39,361 bases of DNA from Deltaproteobacteria bacterium (GTDB lineage Bacteria > Desulfobacterota > Syntrophia > Syntrophales > Smithellaceae). Each line of letters starts with the position of its first letter. Position 1 is the stretch's first letter. The notes below the pieces were generated by a model. It was given only the letters and a program-made list of their open reading frames with translations, was not told the origin of the DNA and did not search any database. The position numbers were made by a program, and so were the translations under genes. The stretch covers positions 1 through 39,361 of the forward strand of contig JAPLJP010000131.1 in NCBI GenBank assembly GCA_026388535.1, in the 5' to 3' direction. Shown one piece after another: positions 1 through 7,439 of this stretch.

Positions 1-784
1 AGGATAACAAAAGAAGAATAAAAGCGGCGCCGGAAAATACGGCCATCCGGTAACCCTTCCAGCTTATGGCCAGACGCTGATGCAGAAGGAATCCGTAAAT
101 AATCCAGCCGGCAAACGTCCAGATAATTTTAGGATCAGTCATCCAGCCGGACTGCCAGCTTAATTCCGCAAAAACAGCCCCGGCAATAATACCCATACTC
201 AAAACCGGGAAACCCCACAGCAGACAGATGTGATTAATCCTATCCAGATCATTAAGCGACGGCAAAAGCCTGCTCATCTTGCTTAATTTTTGATGCTTCA
301 GCATTCTGTTTTGTATTAAGAACATTAGTCCGGCACAAGACGCTATTATAAACAAAGCTTCTCCCATGATGACACAAAACAAATGCACGGCGGTCAGCCA
401 GCTTTGCAGATTCTGAGGCAGAAGAGATTTGCCTGAAGCCTCTCCGGCGGCGGCAATCATGAACAACAGGATAAAAGGAGAAATGAAGGATCCCAGTATT
501 CTGGTTTTGGTTTTAAATTGCAGGGCCAGATAAACCGCGCTTACCGACCAGGCACAAAGGGAAAGAAAATCTCTGGAGCCGGGATTAATAAGCACTTCTG
601 AATTGATGACAGCTAACAGTAAATTAACAGTCAGAAAACCGAAGGCGACGGCCAGAATCCAGGTGGAAATTTTGGCCAGCTTTACTTTTTTAATCAGGAG
701 AGAAAACAAATAACCAACTGTGCTTACGGCGCAGAGAATGAGAGCAATTTTAAACGAAATCAGTTCCAGATCAATTAAACTCAA
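1..784 (-). CDS. CcsA/HemX-like cytochrome c assembly membrane protein (3' part cut by window edge)
   Basis: Reading the minus strand from a TTG at 784-782 gives about 261 codons with no stop before the window edge. A GGAGGAGG Shine-Dalgarno lies six bases upstream of that TTG, inside the end of the upstream siroheme gene, so the two genes overlap by 14 bp and are probably translationally coupled. The protein is strongly hydrophobic with about seven candidate membrane helices. It contains a stretch starting HLFCVIMGEALFIIASCAG and, later, LLWGFPVLSMGIIAGAVFAE followed by a tryptophan-rich segment, which resembles the CcsA/CcmC/HemX haem-handling family. In related deltaproteobacteria this gene usually sits between the siroheme synthase gene and hemA, and the same order is expected past the edge. 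The role is inferred: haem delivery for c-type cytochromes, or regulation of glutamyl-tRNA reductase as for HemX. The tryptophan-rich core at the C-terminus is near the truncation. Confidence 0.75.
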   Translation of the reverse strand, partial: MSLIDLELISFKIALILCAVSTVGYLFSLLIKKVKLAKISTWILAVAFGFLTVNLLLAVINSEVLINPGSRDFLSLCAWSVSAVYLALQFKTKTRILGSFISPFILLFMIAAAGEASGKSLLPQNLQSWLTAVHLFCVIMGEALFIIASCAGLMFLIQNRMLKHQKLSKMSRLLPSLNDLDRINHICLLWGFPVLSMGIIAGAVFAELSWQSGWMTDPKIIWTFAGWIIYGFLLHQRLAISWKGYRMAVFSGAAFILLLLS

Positions 785-1412
785 TTTCGACCTCCTCCCC
801 GGTAATTTTTTTTACAATCTCCTTCACCTTTTTTATGTCTTTATCTTTAATGGAATCCAGGATACCCGCCGCCAGCAATGTTTTAAACCAATCCTTGCCG
901 ACCCCTGTGTTTTTTCCCATCCGTAGGCGCAAGTTTCCTAAGATATTCAGTAATGTTTCATATTCCTTGCCGTATTTTGATTCCAGCTCTTTCCGCAGAT
1001 GGCGGGCAAGAGCAGGGCTTTTGCCGCCCGTGCCTATCGTAATTGCCAGATCGCCTCTTTGCACAAGCGAGGGCAGAATAAAATCGCACTTTTGCGGATC
1101 GTCAACAATATTTACGGGAATTCCTTTGCCGCGCGCATCAATCGATATTTGGGCGTTGGTTTTTTCATCATCAGTCGCCCCGATAATCAGGGCGGCCCCA
1201 TCTATCAAGTCGCCCGAATATTGGGCGACAATGTGAGCAATTCCTTTTTTTTCTTTCAGTTCGGCGAGTTCCGGCGAAAGTTTCGGGCTGATTACTGAAA
1301 CTTTAGCGCCGCAATCCAGGAGCCGTTCGGCCTTTCTCGCGGCAACTTCGCCACCGCCGACGATGACACATTTTTTGTCCCGAATGTCCAAAAAAACCGG
1401 ATAATATTTCAA
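771..1412 (-). CDS. Precorrin-2 dehydrogenase / sirohydrochlorin ferrochelatase
   Basis: A 213-residue protein matching the Met8p / CysG N-terminal family. This enzyme oxidises precorrin-2 with NAD+ to sirohydrochlorin and can insert iron to make siroheme in the cytoplasm. Visible motifs are the Rossmann glycine run with GGGEVAARKAE at residues 19-29, NIVDDPQKCDF at 101-111 holding the conserved catalytic Asp, and IGTGGKSPALAR at 126-137. The length fits a stand-alone enzyme without the CobA methyltransferase half. The start is a TTG at 1412-1410 behind a purine-rich GGGAAGGG; no better in-frame ATG lies upstream. The CcsA/HemX-like gene begins inside its last codons, which implies one operon for tetrapyrrole supply and cytochrome maturation. 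The family assignment is firm; whether it chelates iron, cobalt or neither is not shown by the sequence. Confidence 0.9.
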   Translation of the reverse strand: MKYYPVFLDIRDKKCVIVGGGEVAARKAERLLDCGAKVSVISPKLSPELAELKEKKGIAHIVAQYSGDLIDGAALIIGATDDEKTNAQISIDARGKGIPVNIVDDPQKCDFILPSLVQRGDLAITIGTGGKSPALARHLRKELESKYGKEYETLLNILGNLRLRMGKNTGVGKDWFKTLLAAGILDSIKDKDIKKVKEIVKKITGEEVEIEFN

Positions 1413-1763
1413 GCTTTCCCTTCCCGTAACAATATAATTTTTTACTCAAGATTTAATATTACGCCATTCCTAAATCAAAGATGATATCGAGGCGGCAGTG
1501 AAACTCGAATTACAGTCACGCAGCGAACTGTAATTCGTTAGTTGAACTGTCCCGCTTCAGCGGGACTAGGCCCCATGTTTCGCATACGTTGAGGAAGCCG
1601 ACAACGACGTCAACAAAGATAGCGCTTTGATTTATATATGGCGTTAGAAAGCTATCACGAAGGTGGGCATTTTTCAAGAAAGGTTATTGCCATCAATAAT
1701 CACGAGAGCAACTGATTTAAGGAAGAAAAAGCGCTTTGGTGTCCTTGAAAAACTATGTCTGTG
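1413..1763. other. Intergenic region with two perfect hairpins, no gene
   Basis: No convincing coding sequence is visible. An 11-bp perfect inverted repeat (CGAATTACAGT at 1506-1516 and its complement at 1527-1537, 10-base loop) is followed by a 7-bp GC-rich hairpin (GTCCCGC at 1549-1555, TTCA loop, complement at 1560-1566). Neither has a U-tract on either strand, so neither is a normal intrinsic terminator. They lie upstream of the siroheme gene and downstream of the diguanylate cyclase gene, both read on the minus strand. Confidence 0.6.
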
Positions 1764-1884
1764 GGCTGTTCAAAAATGTTTAGATGCAAGGCGCGCAAAA
1801 AACTGAACCGCGAGGCGTATATAAAAAATACGTTGAGCGGTGCGGTTTTGCCGCGCAACACAGCAGATGAACGTTTTGTAAAGC
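1764..1884. repeat. Imperfect palindromic intergenic repeat (about 120 bp)
   Basis: The outer ends form an imperfect inverted repeat: the left end begins TTCAAAAATG and reaches GGCGCGC, while the right end runs GCGCAAC to ATGAACGTTTTG. Inside, AACCGC at about 1806 pairs with GCGGTT-like sequence near 1840-1855, and CGTAT / ATACG arms enclose an A-rich centre near 1816-1832. The layout looks like a foldable REP/MITE-like element. My recollection is that very similar elements are scattered through deltaproteobacterial genomes; that is memory, not a search. No transposase is present. Only one copy is seen in this window. Confidence 0.55.
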
Positions 1885-1965
1885 CTTCGGCTTTTTCCGG
1901 CAAGGAATGTGTCAATTCACAGTTGCGCCTCCCTGCGGGAATGCGCTCCCGGTCAACAGCCCCAC

Positions 1966-3141
1966 TTATTCGGAGAATTCCACTCTGTTGCGCCCACCAT
2001 TTTTGGCTCTGTATAAAGCTTCATCGGCACGCGAAATAGTTTTATCAATATCTTCTTTCATTCGATGCTGGGCCAGACCAATGGAAACCGTAACTCTGAA
2101 ATCATGGCCCAAGTCCGGAAATAAGCTATCTTCAACGCAGGCGCGGATACGTTCAGCAAAAACTTTCGCGGCCTCAATATCTGTCTGGGTAAGCACAATT
2201 AAAAATTCCTCTCCGCCATATCGTCCGCAAAAGTCAGTTTTGCGCAAAACACTGCGAATAATGGCAGAAAATGTCATCAGCACATTATCACCGGCCTGAT
2301 GCCCGAACGTGTCGTTAACATTTTTAAATTTATCAATATCCATCATGACCAGAGAAAAAACAGCGCCGGTTCGCGTCGAGCGATTATCCTCGAATTCAAT
2401 GAGCTCCATCAGATGGCGGCGATTATAAAATCCTGTCAGATCATCGTGGATCGCCATTTCCCGAATCTTTGTCAAGGATGATTGAAGCTTTTTCCGGCTG
2501 CTGCTCAAATCCTGGCGGAGTGAGCTTACGTTGGCTCCTATAAAAGAAACGGAAGCCAGCACGACAGCCAATCCGAACCACTGGAAAATTTCAATCTTAA
2601 GTATGATGTCCTGAGGACGAAAAACTTCCAGCAGAAAAATATCAATCCCATATGTCAGAAGAATAAAAGCGCTGACTAATAAAAACTTTCGGAAAAAAAG
2701 GCGAAAAGTGCCAAACAAAATCACAAGAATATACAACGCGAAAAAGATTGCTCTGGCTTCATAGACAAAAAATATTCCATACATTACAACAAGACTGGCT
2801 AAGCATATTTGGAGAGCAGTGAGACTTGGATCGGACATTCGCAGATTGAGACCGCTACGAATTAACATATATAAAAAAACATTGATCAACAGAATTATAA
2901 TCCATCCTCCGTAAATCACCGACAATTCCACAAAGCCCACTAGATAAGCGAAAGAAGAAAGAGATAGAATGAATAGATACACGGATAACGATATAAAGAA
3001 ACGGCGAAGGCGCAGAGCCTGCCTGGGATCATCTTTTGGTATGATGGAAAAATCTTCGGCCAATATTGAAAGATCTAAGGCCATTTTAGATATCTTTTTT
3101 TTAATTCCGTTGATATTCAAAGATAGGCTTTTATGAACCAT
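1966..3141 (-). CDS. Membrane-bound GGDEF diguanylate cyclase
   Basis: A 391-residue protein with about six hydrophobic helices between residues 45 and 205 and a C-terminal GGDEF domain. It would make cyclic di-GMP from two GTP at the inner face of the membrane. The domain starts near DDLTGFYNRR (residues 233-242) and carries the active-site signature GGEEF at 309-313, a functional variant of GGDEF. RKTD at 300-303 lies exactly five residues before it, matching the RxxD product-inhibition I-site. The membrane part resembles no sensor I can name; it may be a MASE-like input domain. The start is uncertain: no clear ribosome-binding site precedes the ATG at 3141, and a second ATG at 3084 (residue 20) is possible. 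It stands alone, with repeat-rich intergenic DNA on both sides. Confidence 0.9.
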   Translation of the reverse strand: MVHKSLSLNINGIKKKISKMALDLSILAEDFSIIPKDDPRQALRLRRFFISLSVYLFILSLSSFAYLVGFVELSVIYGGWIIILLINVFLYMLIRSGLNLRMSDPSLTALQICLASLVVMYGIFFVYEARAIFFALYILVILFGTFRLFFRKFLLVSAFILLTYGIDIFLLEVFRPQDIILKIEIFQWFGLAVVLASVSFIGANVSSLRQDLSSSRKKLQSSLTKIREMAIHDDLTGFYNRRHLMELIEFEDNRSTRTGAVFSLVMMDIDKFKNVNDTFGHQAGDNVLMTFSAIIRSVLRKTDFCGRYGGEEFLIVLTQTDIEAAKVFAERIRACVEDSLFPDLGHDFRVTVSIGLAQHRMKEDIDKTISRADEALYRAKNGGRNRVEFSE

Positions 3142-3358
3142 ATATTTTTTGAAAAAATTCGTTTTAATAAATTACAGTTAGTGAAAAATTTCCTATATTT
3201 AAATGTAATCACAAAAGCATGTATAATACCATATTAAACTTGGGACTCATTATCAGTGCGTGTCAAATCCCGCTCCGTCGCAAATGCCCCCAAGGTGACC
3301 TTTAGGTTATTCAGGGTACTACGCTTCGGGCCTCTAAAAGGTGATCACTATCCTACGT

Positions 3359-3493
3359 CGCTTCGCTCCTGGGGTAATTCCACTTACGCTGCGAATCCCA
3401 CGTCGCTTCGCTCCTGGGATAATTTGACTTACGCTTCGAATCCCGCTCCGCTTCGCTCCGGGGATAGTTCCACTAACGCTTCGAGCATCGCTT
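3359..3493. repeat. Three tandem 45-bp repeat units
   Basis: Units at 3359-3403, 3404-3448 and 3449-3493 each begin CGCTTCGCTCC and continue with GGG(G/A)TA(A/G)TT..., diverging by several bases. The array is flanked on the right by a small hairpin (CACTC / GAGTG at 3498-3512) and a tail, TCAGCGAGTGTCA at 3503-3515. Because 45 is a multiple of three, spurious open frames with a repeating 15-residue pattern appear on both strands; I do not regard them as genes. The same 13-base tail and a related GGGATAATTT core recur at 13149-13290. Confidence 0.8.
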
Positions 3494-3502
3494 CGCTCAC
3501 TC

Positions 3503-4618
3503 TCAGCGAGTGTCACTAAATATAGTCCTTCGGCCATTGTATCTTTCGGTATCATAATATTTTTCTACATCAACCAGTTTTAATTTATTGATAATTCCCT
3601 CCATCGGAGCAGTGGCAATTTCTCCTTGTTCCAGACTGACCATGCATCCAAAATCTCCCCTGACAATCATGTTGACGGCGGCAATGCCGAACCACCTGGC
3701 CATCAGGCGGTCATAGGCCGAAGGAGTTCCGCCCCGCTGAAGATGGCTCAAGGTAATATGACGCGTTTCAAAGCCCGTCTTTTTTTCAATCTCACCGGCA
3801 ACATAATTGGCAATACCTCCTACCGAGACATGTCCGAAATCATCAATATGGCTGTCTTTCAGGAATTCCTGCCTTCCTGCAGGTTTGGCTCCTTCAGCAA
3901 CAACAAGGATGGAATAGTTTATTTCCCGGCCTCGCCGTTCGTGAAGAAGTTCAAAGACCTTTTCCATATCAAAAGGATGTTCCGGTATCAGAATTATGTA
4001 AGCCCCGCTGCATTCACCGCCGCGAAGAGCAAGCCAGCCGGCGTTACGCCCCATGGTCTCAACCACAAAAATACGGCTGTGCGAACCGGCGGTCGTTCTC
4101 AGGCGGTCAATTTCTTCCATGATAATATTAACCGCCGTGTCGAAACCCAGTGAATATTCGGTCCCGGTGAGATCATTGTCTATTGTTTTGGGAATGCCTA
4201 CCGTTTTGATGCCCAGCTTGTGCAATTTATAAGCGACACCCAGGGTGTCTTCCCCGCCGATGGCGACGATAGCGTCAATGCCGAGCTTTTTGATATTATC
4301 GAGCAACTTTTCTGAACGGTCATTTTTCGGATTAAAGGGATTTGTTCGCGATGTTCCCAGATTTGTGCCGCCATAACGATCCCATGCCCGAACGATCTCT
4401 TCGTCTAAGGGTTTGATGTACCGGGCACAGCTTTTCGTATCTGCGGGATCAACTTCGATGATACCCTTCCAGCCTTCAACAAGACCAACAACTTCAAATG
4501 ACACGGAACGGTTCGCCGCTATCCGCGGATCAAGCGCACTTTTTGTGATCCATTTGATAGCTCCGTTCAGACCGGGACAATCTCCTCCGCCTGTCAATAC
4601 AGCTATTTTCATTTTCAT
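3503..4618 (-). CDS. pfkA: 6-phosphofructokinase, pyrophosphate-type motifs
   Basis: A 371-residue phosphofructokinase that phosphorylates fructose 6-phosphate in glycolysis. Visible motifs are GGGDCPGLN (residues 10-18), GGEDT (121-125), PKTIDND (143-149) and ETMGRNAGW (187-195). In this family an acidic residue after the GG pair together with PKTIDND is typical of pyrophosphate-dependent enzymes, where ATP enzymes usually have GGDGS and GTIDND; a PPi donor and a reversible reaction are therefore inferred. The ATG at 4618 follows GGAG by seven bases. A near-consensus promoter lies at 4698-4726. The last codons (S-D-T-R-stop) coincide with the tail of the downstream repeat, so the repeat supplies the present C-terminus. 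It is transcribed away from prmA and is not in an operon with the other glycolytic genes at 25-28 kb. Confidence 0.92.
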   Translation of the reverse strand: MKMKIAVLTGGGDCPGLNGAIKWITKSALDPRIAANRSVSFEVVGLVEGWKGIIEVDPADTKSCARYIKPLDEEIVRAWDRYGGTNLGTSRTNPFNPKNDRSEKLLDNIKKLGIDAIVAIGGEDTLGVAYKLHKLGIKTVGIPKTIDNDLTGTEYSLGFDTAVNIIMEEIDRLRTTAGSHSRIFVVETMGRNAGWLALRGGECSGAYIILIPEHPFDMEKVFELLHERRGREINYSILVVAEGAKPAGRQEFLKDSHIDDFGHVSVGGIANYVAGEIEKKTGFETRHITLSHLQRGGTPSAYDRLMARWFGIAAVNMIVRGDFGCMVSLEQGEIATAPMEGIINKLKLVDVEKYYDTERYNGRRTIFSDTR

Positions 4619-4697
4619 ATTTTTTCTCCGGAATATTGAAAATTAATAAGTTTTAACCAGGTTTGTCAGGGCATTATCAAAGGCATCTCGCTGGTTT

Positions 4698-4726
4698 TTT
4701 ATAAGAAAAACTTCCCCCCATGTCAA
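4698..4726 (-). promoter_or_regulatory. Sigma-70 promoter for pfkA
   Basis: On the minus strand TTGACA (4726-4721) and TATAAA (4703-4698) are separated by 17 bases. The start of pfkA is about 80 bases downstream. Confidence 0.7.
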
Positions 4727-4781
4727 CAACATATTACACGGAAATTTCCTCCTGTTTTTATTATAAGTTTGTTCAGGGTGC

Positions 4782-4810
4782 TTGAAATATTACGCAAAAG
4801 AATATATACG
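4782..4810 (+). promoter_or_regulatory. Sigma-70 promoter for prmA operon
   Basis: TTGAAA at 4782-4787 and TATACG at 4805-4810 with a 17-base spacer, 28 bases upstream of the prmA ATG. It lies back to back with the pfkA promoter in the same 220-bp divergent region. Confidence 0.55.
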
Positions 4811-4838
4811 TATTTAAAACATAAGAACAGGATTATTC

Positions 4839-5792
4839 ATGACGGAAAAAGACCCGGAAAAATGGATAAAGATCGATATGTCGGCTCCTCAGGAGCTCAT
4901 GGACGCGATGGGGAATTTTCTTACTGAAAACGGCGCGCAGGGCGTGTTTCAGGAATCATTGACTCCTCAAAACACTGCCGCGGACTTTCCGGAACCGGTA
5001 ATTGAAGAAATACTCAAGGCCTATTTCCCGCAGGACAACCGCAGTGAAAAACGGCTGGCCGCCCTGCAAAAATATATCGACAGTCTTTACGAAATATTTC
5101 CTGCCTTGGAAAAACCATCTTTTACAACCGAAATCATCTGCGACCCCGACTGGGGAGAGCAGTGGAAAAAATTTTTCCAGCCCATAAGGGTCAGCAACAA
5201 CATAATCGTCAAACCAACTTGGGAAAGATACACGCCGGCCAGCCGTGACATTGTGATTGAAATTGATCCAGGCATGGCCTTCGGCACCGGCCAGCACGCC
5301 TCTACCAGAATGTGCATCGAAGCGATTGAAGATATAATAATGAAAGACCGCTCGATCAAAGAATGGAAGGTTTTGGACGTTGGTTGCGGCACTGGCATAC
5401 TGGGCATCACCGCCGCCAAGATGGGCGCTCAGGACGTTATCTGTGTGGATATTGATAAAAAGGCTGTAGAAATTGCCGGTGAAAACGCGGCTATTAATAA
5501 TGTAAAACCATTCTTGCGCGTTCTGAATAAAAATGCCGCCACAATTGACAAACCGCGCAACTTGATTATCGCCAATCTTACTTCCAATTTGCTTTTAACC
5601 CTTCGCCCGCACCTGATTCAATTGCTCTTGCCGGAAGGATATATGATTATTTCGGGCATAATCGAGCAGGATGCTAAAAATATCGAGGAACAATTTTCCG
5701 CCGATCCTCTGACACTCCATAGAATGATAACGGAAAAAGAATGGGTCTGTTACGTGCTCAAAAAAAATCCGCGAATATTTAGCCCCGTCTGA
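4839..5792 (+). CDS. prmA: Ribosomal protein L11 methyltransferase
   Basis: A 317-residue SAM-dependent methyltransferase that methylates lysines and the N-terminus of ribosomal protein L11. The C-terminal Rossmann domain shows the PrmA signature PGMAFGTGQHAST (residues 144-156) and motif I DVGCGTGILG (180-189), followed by a conserved IIANLTSNLLL where small methyltransferases have the catalytic N-P-P-Y-like motif. The N-terminal part fits the L11-recognition domain, and the length is usual for the family. The ATG at 4839 follows an AGGA nine bases upstream. The rsmE gene begins 33 bp downstream and a third gene overlaps that, so this is the first gene of a three-gene operon of translation-related functions, driven by the promoter at 4782-4810. 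Confidence 0.94.
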   Translation: MTEKDPEKWIKIDMSAPQELMDAMGNFLTENGAQGVFQESLTPQNTAADFPEPVIEEILKAYFPQDNRSEKRLAALQKYIDSLYEIFPALEKPSFTTEIICDPDWGEQWKKFFQPIRVSNNIIVKPTWERYTPASRDIVIEIDPGMAFGTGQHASTRMCIEAIEDIIMKDRSIKEWKVLDVGCGTGILGITAAKMGAQDVICVDIDKKAVEIAGENAAINNVKPFLRVLNKNAATIDKPRNLIIANLTSNLLLTLRPHLIQLLLPEGYMIISGIIEQDAKNIEEQFSADPLTLHRMITEKEWVCYVLKKNPRIFSPV

Positions 5793-5825
5793 GTCTGAAA
5801 CAAAATTTTATTAGGATTATGAATC

Positions 5826-6608
5826 TTGACCATCCCCCGAATATACAGCCCTGATGCATTGGAAAATAAGAAAACCTGTGAACTGGGAGCGGACAATTTA
5901 AAATATTTGAAACAGGTGATGCGCCTGAAAAATGGTGACAGAATTAATATTTTTGACGGTTTCGGCCGTGAGTTTGAAGCCGTCATTAAAAGCTATTCCA
6001 CAAAAACAGTTTTGATAGAACTGGGAAAAATAATTACGGCGGCAGACAAGGGAATCCGCATCACACTGGCGCAGGCCATTCCCAAGGCAAGAAAGATGGA
6101 TACCATTGTAAAAAGTGCCGCTGAACTGGGCGCGGATGCGATTATTCCTTTTGATGCCGAACGCTCGGTCGGTCATATTGTCGAGGAAAAAAGTTCTTCA
6201 AAAGCAGCCCGTTGGCAAAAGATAGCCGCGGAAGCGGCGCGCTGTTCACACAGCAGTCATATAACGAAAGTCTCTCCAGTTTCATCTTTTACGGATATGA
6301 TCTCTTCAGCATCAAGTGATGCCCTCCGATTAATTTTCTGGGAGGAAGAATCTCAAAAAACTATTAAAGATATTTTGAATGATGAAGCCATCGCCGCCAT
6401 AAAAGATTTTTTTATTGTCGTCGGACCGGAAGGCGGTTTTTCCAAAGAAGAAGTAATGATGACAAAAGAAGCCGGATTTCTTTCGGTCAGCCTGGGCAGG
6501 CAAATCTTAAAAGTGGAAACGGCGGCGGCGGCGATAATATCCATCATCCAATATGAAAAAGGCATCTTCGGCCAGAGATCACAGGAGGTAAAAAATGACC
6601 ATTTATAA
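5826..6608 (+). CDS. rsmE: 16S rRNA m3U1498 methyltransferase
   Basis: A 260-residue SPOUT-family enzyme that methylates U1498 of 16S rRNA at N3. An N-terminal PUA-like segment with IFDGFGREFEAVI is followed by a SPOUT domain with ITLAQAIPKARKMD, then FFIVVGPEGGFSKEEV and ILKVETAAAAIISII near the end; the last two form the knotted SAM-binding site. The start is a TTG at 5826 preceded by AGGA at 5813-5816. An ATG seven bases earlier is out of frame. Length and motif order are standard for RsmE. Its last 14 bases overlap the start of the RDD gene, and prmA lies 33 bp upstream, so the gene is almost certainly cotranscribed with both. Confidence 0.93.
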   Translation: MTIPRIYSPDALENKKTCELGADNLKYLKQVMRLKNGDRINIFDGFGREFEAVIKSYSTKTVLIELGKIITAADKGIRITLAQAIPKARKMDTIVKSAAELGADAIIPFDAERSVGHIVEEKSSSKAARWQKIAAEAARCSHSSHITKVSPVSSFTDMISSASSDALRLIFWEEESQKTIKDILNDEAIAAIKDFFIVVGPEGGFSKEEVMMTKEAGFLSVSLGRQILKVETAAAAIISIIQYEKGIFGQRSQEVKNDHL

Positions 6609-7197
6609 ATACGCCGGGTTCTGGCGGCGTCTGGGAGCTTACACCGTTGACAACACAATAATCATTTTTATCTTTATTATTCTGGCTGCAATCGCGGCGG
6701 CAGCATTTTTCTTCGGCGCTATTTCCGGAAATAGTAAAGACTTTATTGCCGATTTGATCAATCCTGAACGTTATTCTCCAATTATAATTTTTACATGGTT
6801 ATTTTTTATTTTCCTCAACATTGCCTATTTTACTTATTTCCACGGCGCGACAGGCCGGACTCCGGGTAAAATGCTTTTTGGTTTGCAGGTTGTTTCCACA
6901 GAGGGCGCGCCAATTTCTTTCGGAATAGCTTTTTTAAGAGCGGTAGGTTATTTTGTCTCGGGGATATTTAACATTGGTTTTATCTGGGTTGCCTTTGACA
7001 AAAGAAAACAAGGCTGGCACGATAAAATAGCCGGTACGGTCGTTATTATCAGAGAGCCGCAAAATGAAACCGCAGGCATATCCATTTCCGATAATACCCC
7101 TGTTTTACCAACTTCACGATATGAAGAAAAACAAGATGAAGCCTCAAATGAATCAACGGCTCAACCACTCAAACCATCGGAAAATAATAATAATTAG
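6595..7197 (+). CDS. RDD-family membrane protein
   Basis: A 200-residue membrane protein of the RDD family, of unknown or transport-related role. The N-terminus WRRLGAYTVDNTIII has the Arg...Asp pattern that names the family (one Asp replaced by Asn), followed by three to four hydrophobic helices (about residues 20-45, 60-85 and 105-130). TGRTPGKMLFGLQVV and FDKRKQGWHDKIAGTVVI are also characteristic RDD motifs. The last 45 residues are polar, rich in Glu, Asn, Ser and Pro, and probably a disordered cytoplasmic tail. AGGAGGT lies six bases before the ATG, inside rsmE, which indicates translational coupling. The gene ends the prmA-rsmE operon; no link between RDD and rRNA or ribosome methylation is implied beyond position. 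Confidence 0.85.
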   Translation: MTIYKYAGFWRRLGAYTVDNTIIIFIFIILAAIAAAAFFFGAISGNSKDFIADLINPERYSPIIIFTWLFFIFLNIAYFTYFHGATGRTPGKMLFGLQVVSTEGAPISFGIAFLRAVGYFVSGIFNIGFIWVAFDKRKQGWHDKIAGTVVIIREPQNETAGISISDNTPVLPTSRYEEKQDEASNESTAQPLKPSENNNN

Positions 7198-7233
7198 ACG
7201 GAGAGAAGCAAGGAAAAACGACTAAAAAAGACC

Positions 7234-7260
7234 TTGACAAAAGAAACCTTATTCTATAGA
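7234..7260 (+). promoter_or_regulatory. Candidate promoter for tRNA-Phe
   Basis: TTGACA at 7234-7239 and TATAGA at 7255-7260, spaced by only 15 bases, end 36 bases before the mature tRNA. The hexamers are good and the spacer short. Confidence 0.5.
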
Positions 7261-7296
7261 CGGTTGCATTACTTTCAAGGATTAAATTAATCCGGT

Positions 7297-7372
7297 GGGC
7301 CGGTAGCTCAGTCGGTAGAGCATCGGACTGAAAATCCGAGTGTCGACAGTTCAATTCTGTCCTGGCCCACCA
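7297..7372 (+). tRNA. tRNA-Phe (GAA)
   Basis: A complete 76-base cloverleaf. The acceptor stem GGGCCGG (7297-7303) pairs with CTGGCCC (7362-7368) with one G-U, followed by discriminator A and an encoded CCA (7370-7372). The D-loop holds GTCGGTAGAG. The anticodon stem TCGGA/TCCGA encloses CTGAAAA with anticodon GAA at 7330-7332. The T-arm is GACAG-TTCAATT-CTGTC. It is transcribed alone, with its own promoter and terminator. Confidence 0.97.
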
Positions 7373-7383
7373 TAAAACAATAT

Positions 7384-7409
7384 GCCCTCCCTAAAAAGAG
7401 GGCTTTTTT
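7384..7409 (+). terminator. Intrinsic terminator of tRNA-Phe
   Basis: GCCCTC (7384-7389) pairs with GAGGGC (7398-7403) and is followed by a run of T residues, 11 bases after the tRNA CCA end. Confidence 0.85.
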
Positions 7410-7439
7410 AATCTATCATCTCTCTAGGCGATTGAGCTG

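Noticed and set aside
3359-3493. CRISPR array
   Set aside because: The units are adjacent with no variable spacers and no cas genes are near.
3334-3555. Frames with a repeating 15-residue pattern around the 45-bp repeat
   Set aside because: They arise because the unit length is a multiple of three; the pattern is present on both strands and no ribosome site precedes them.
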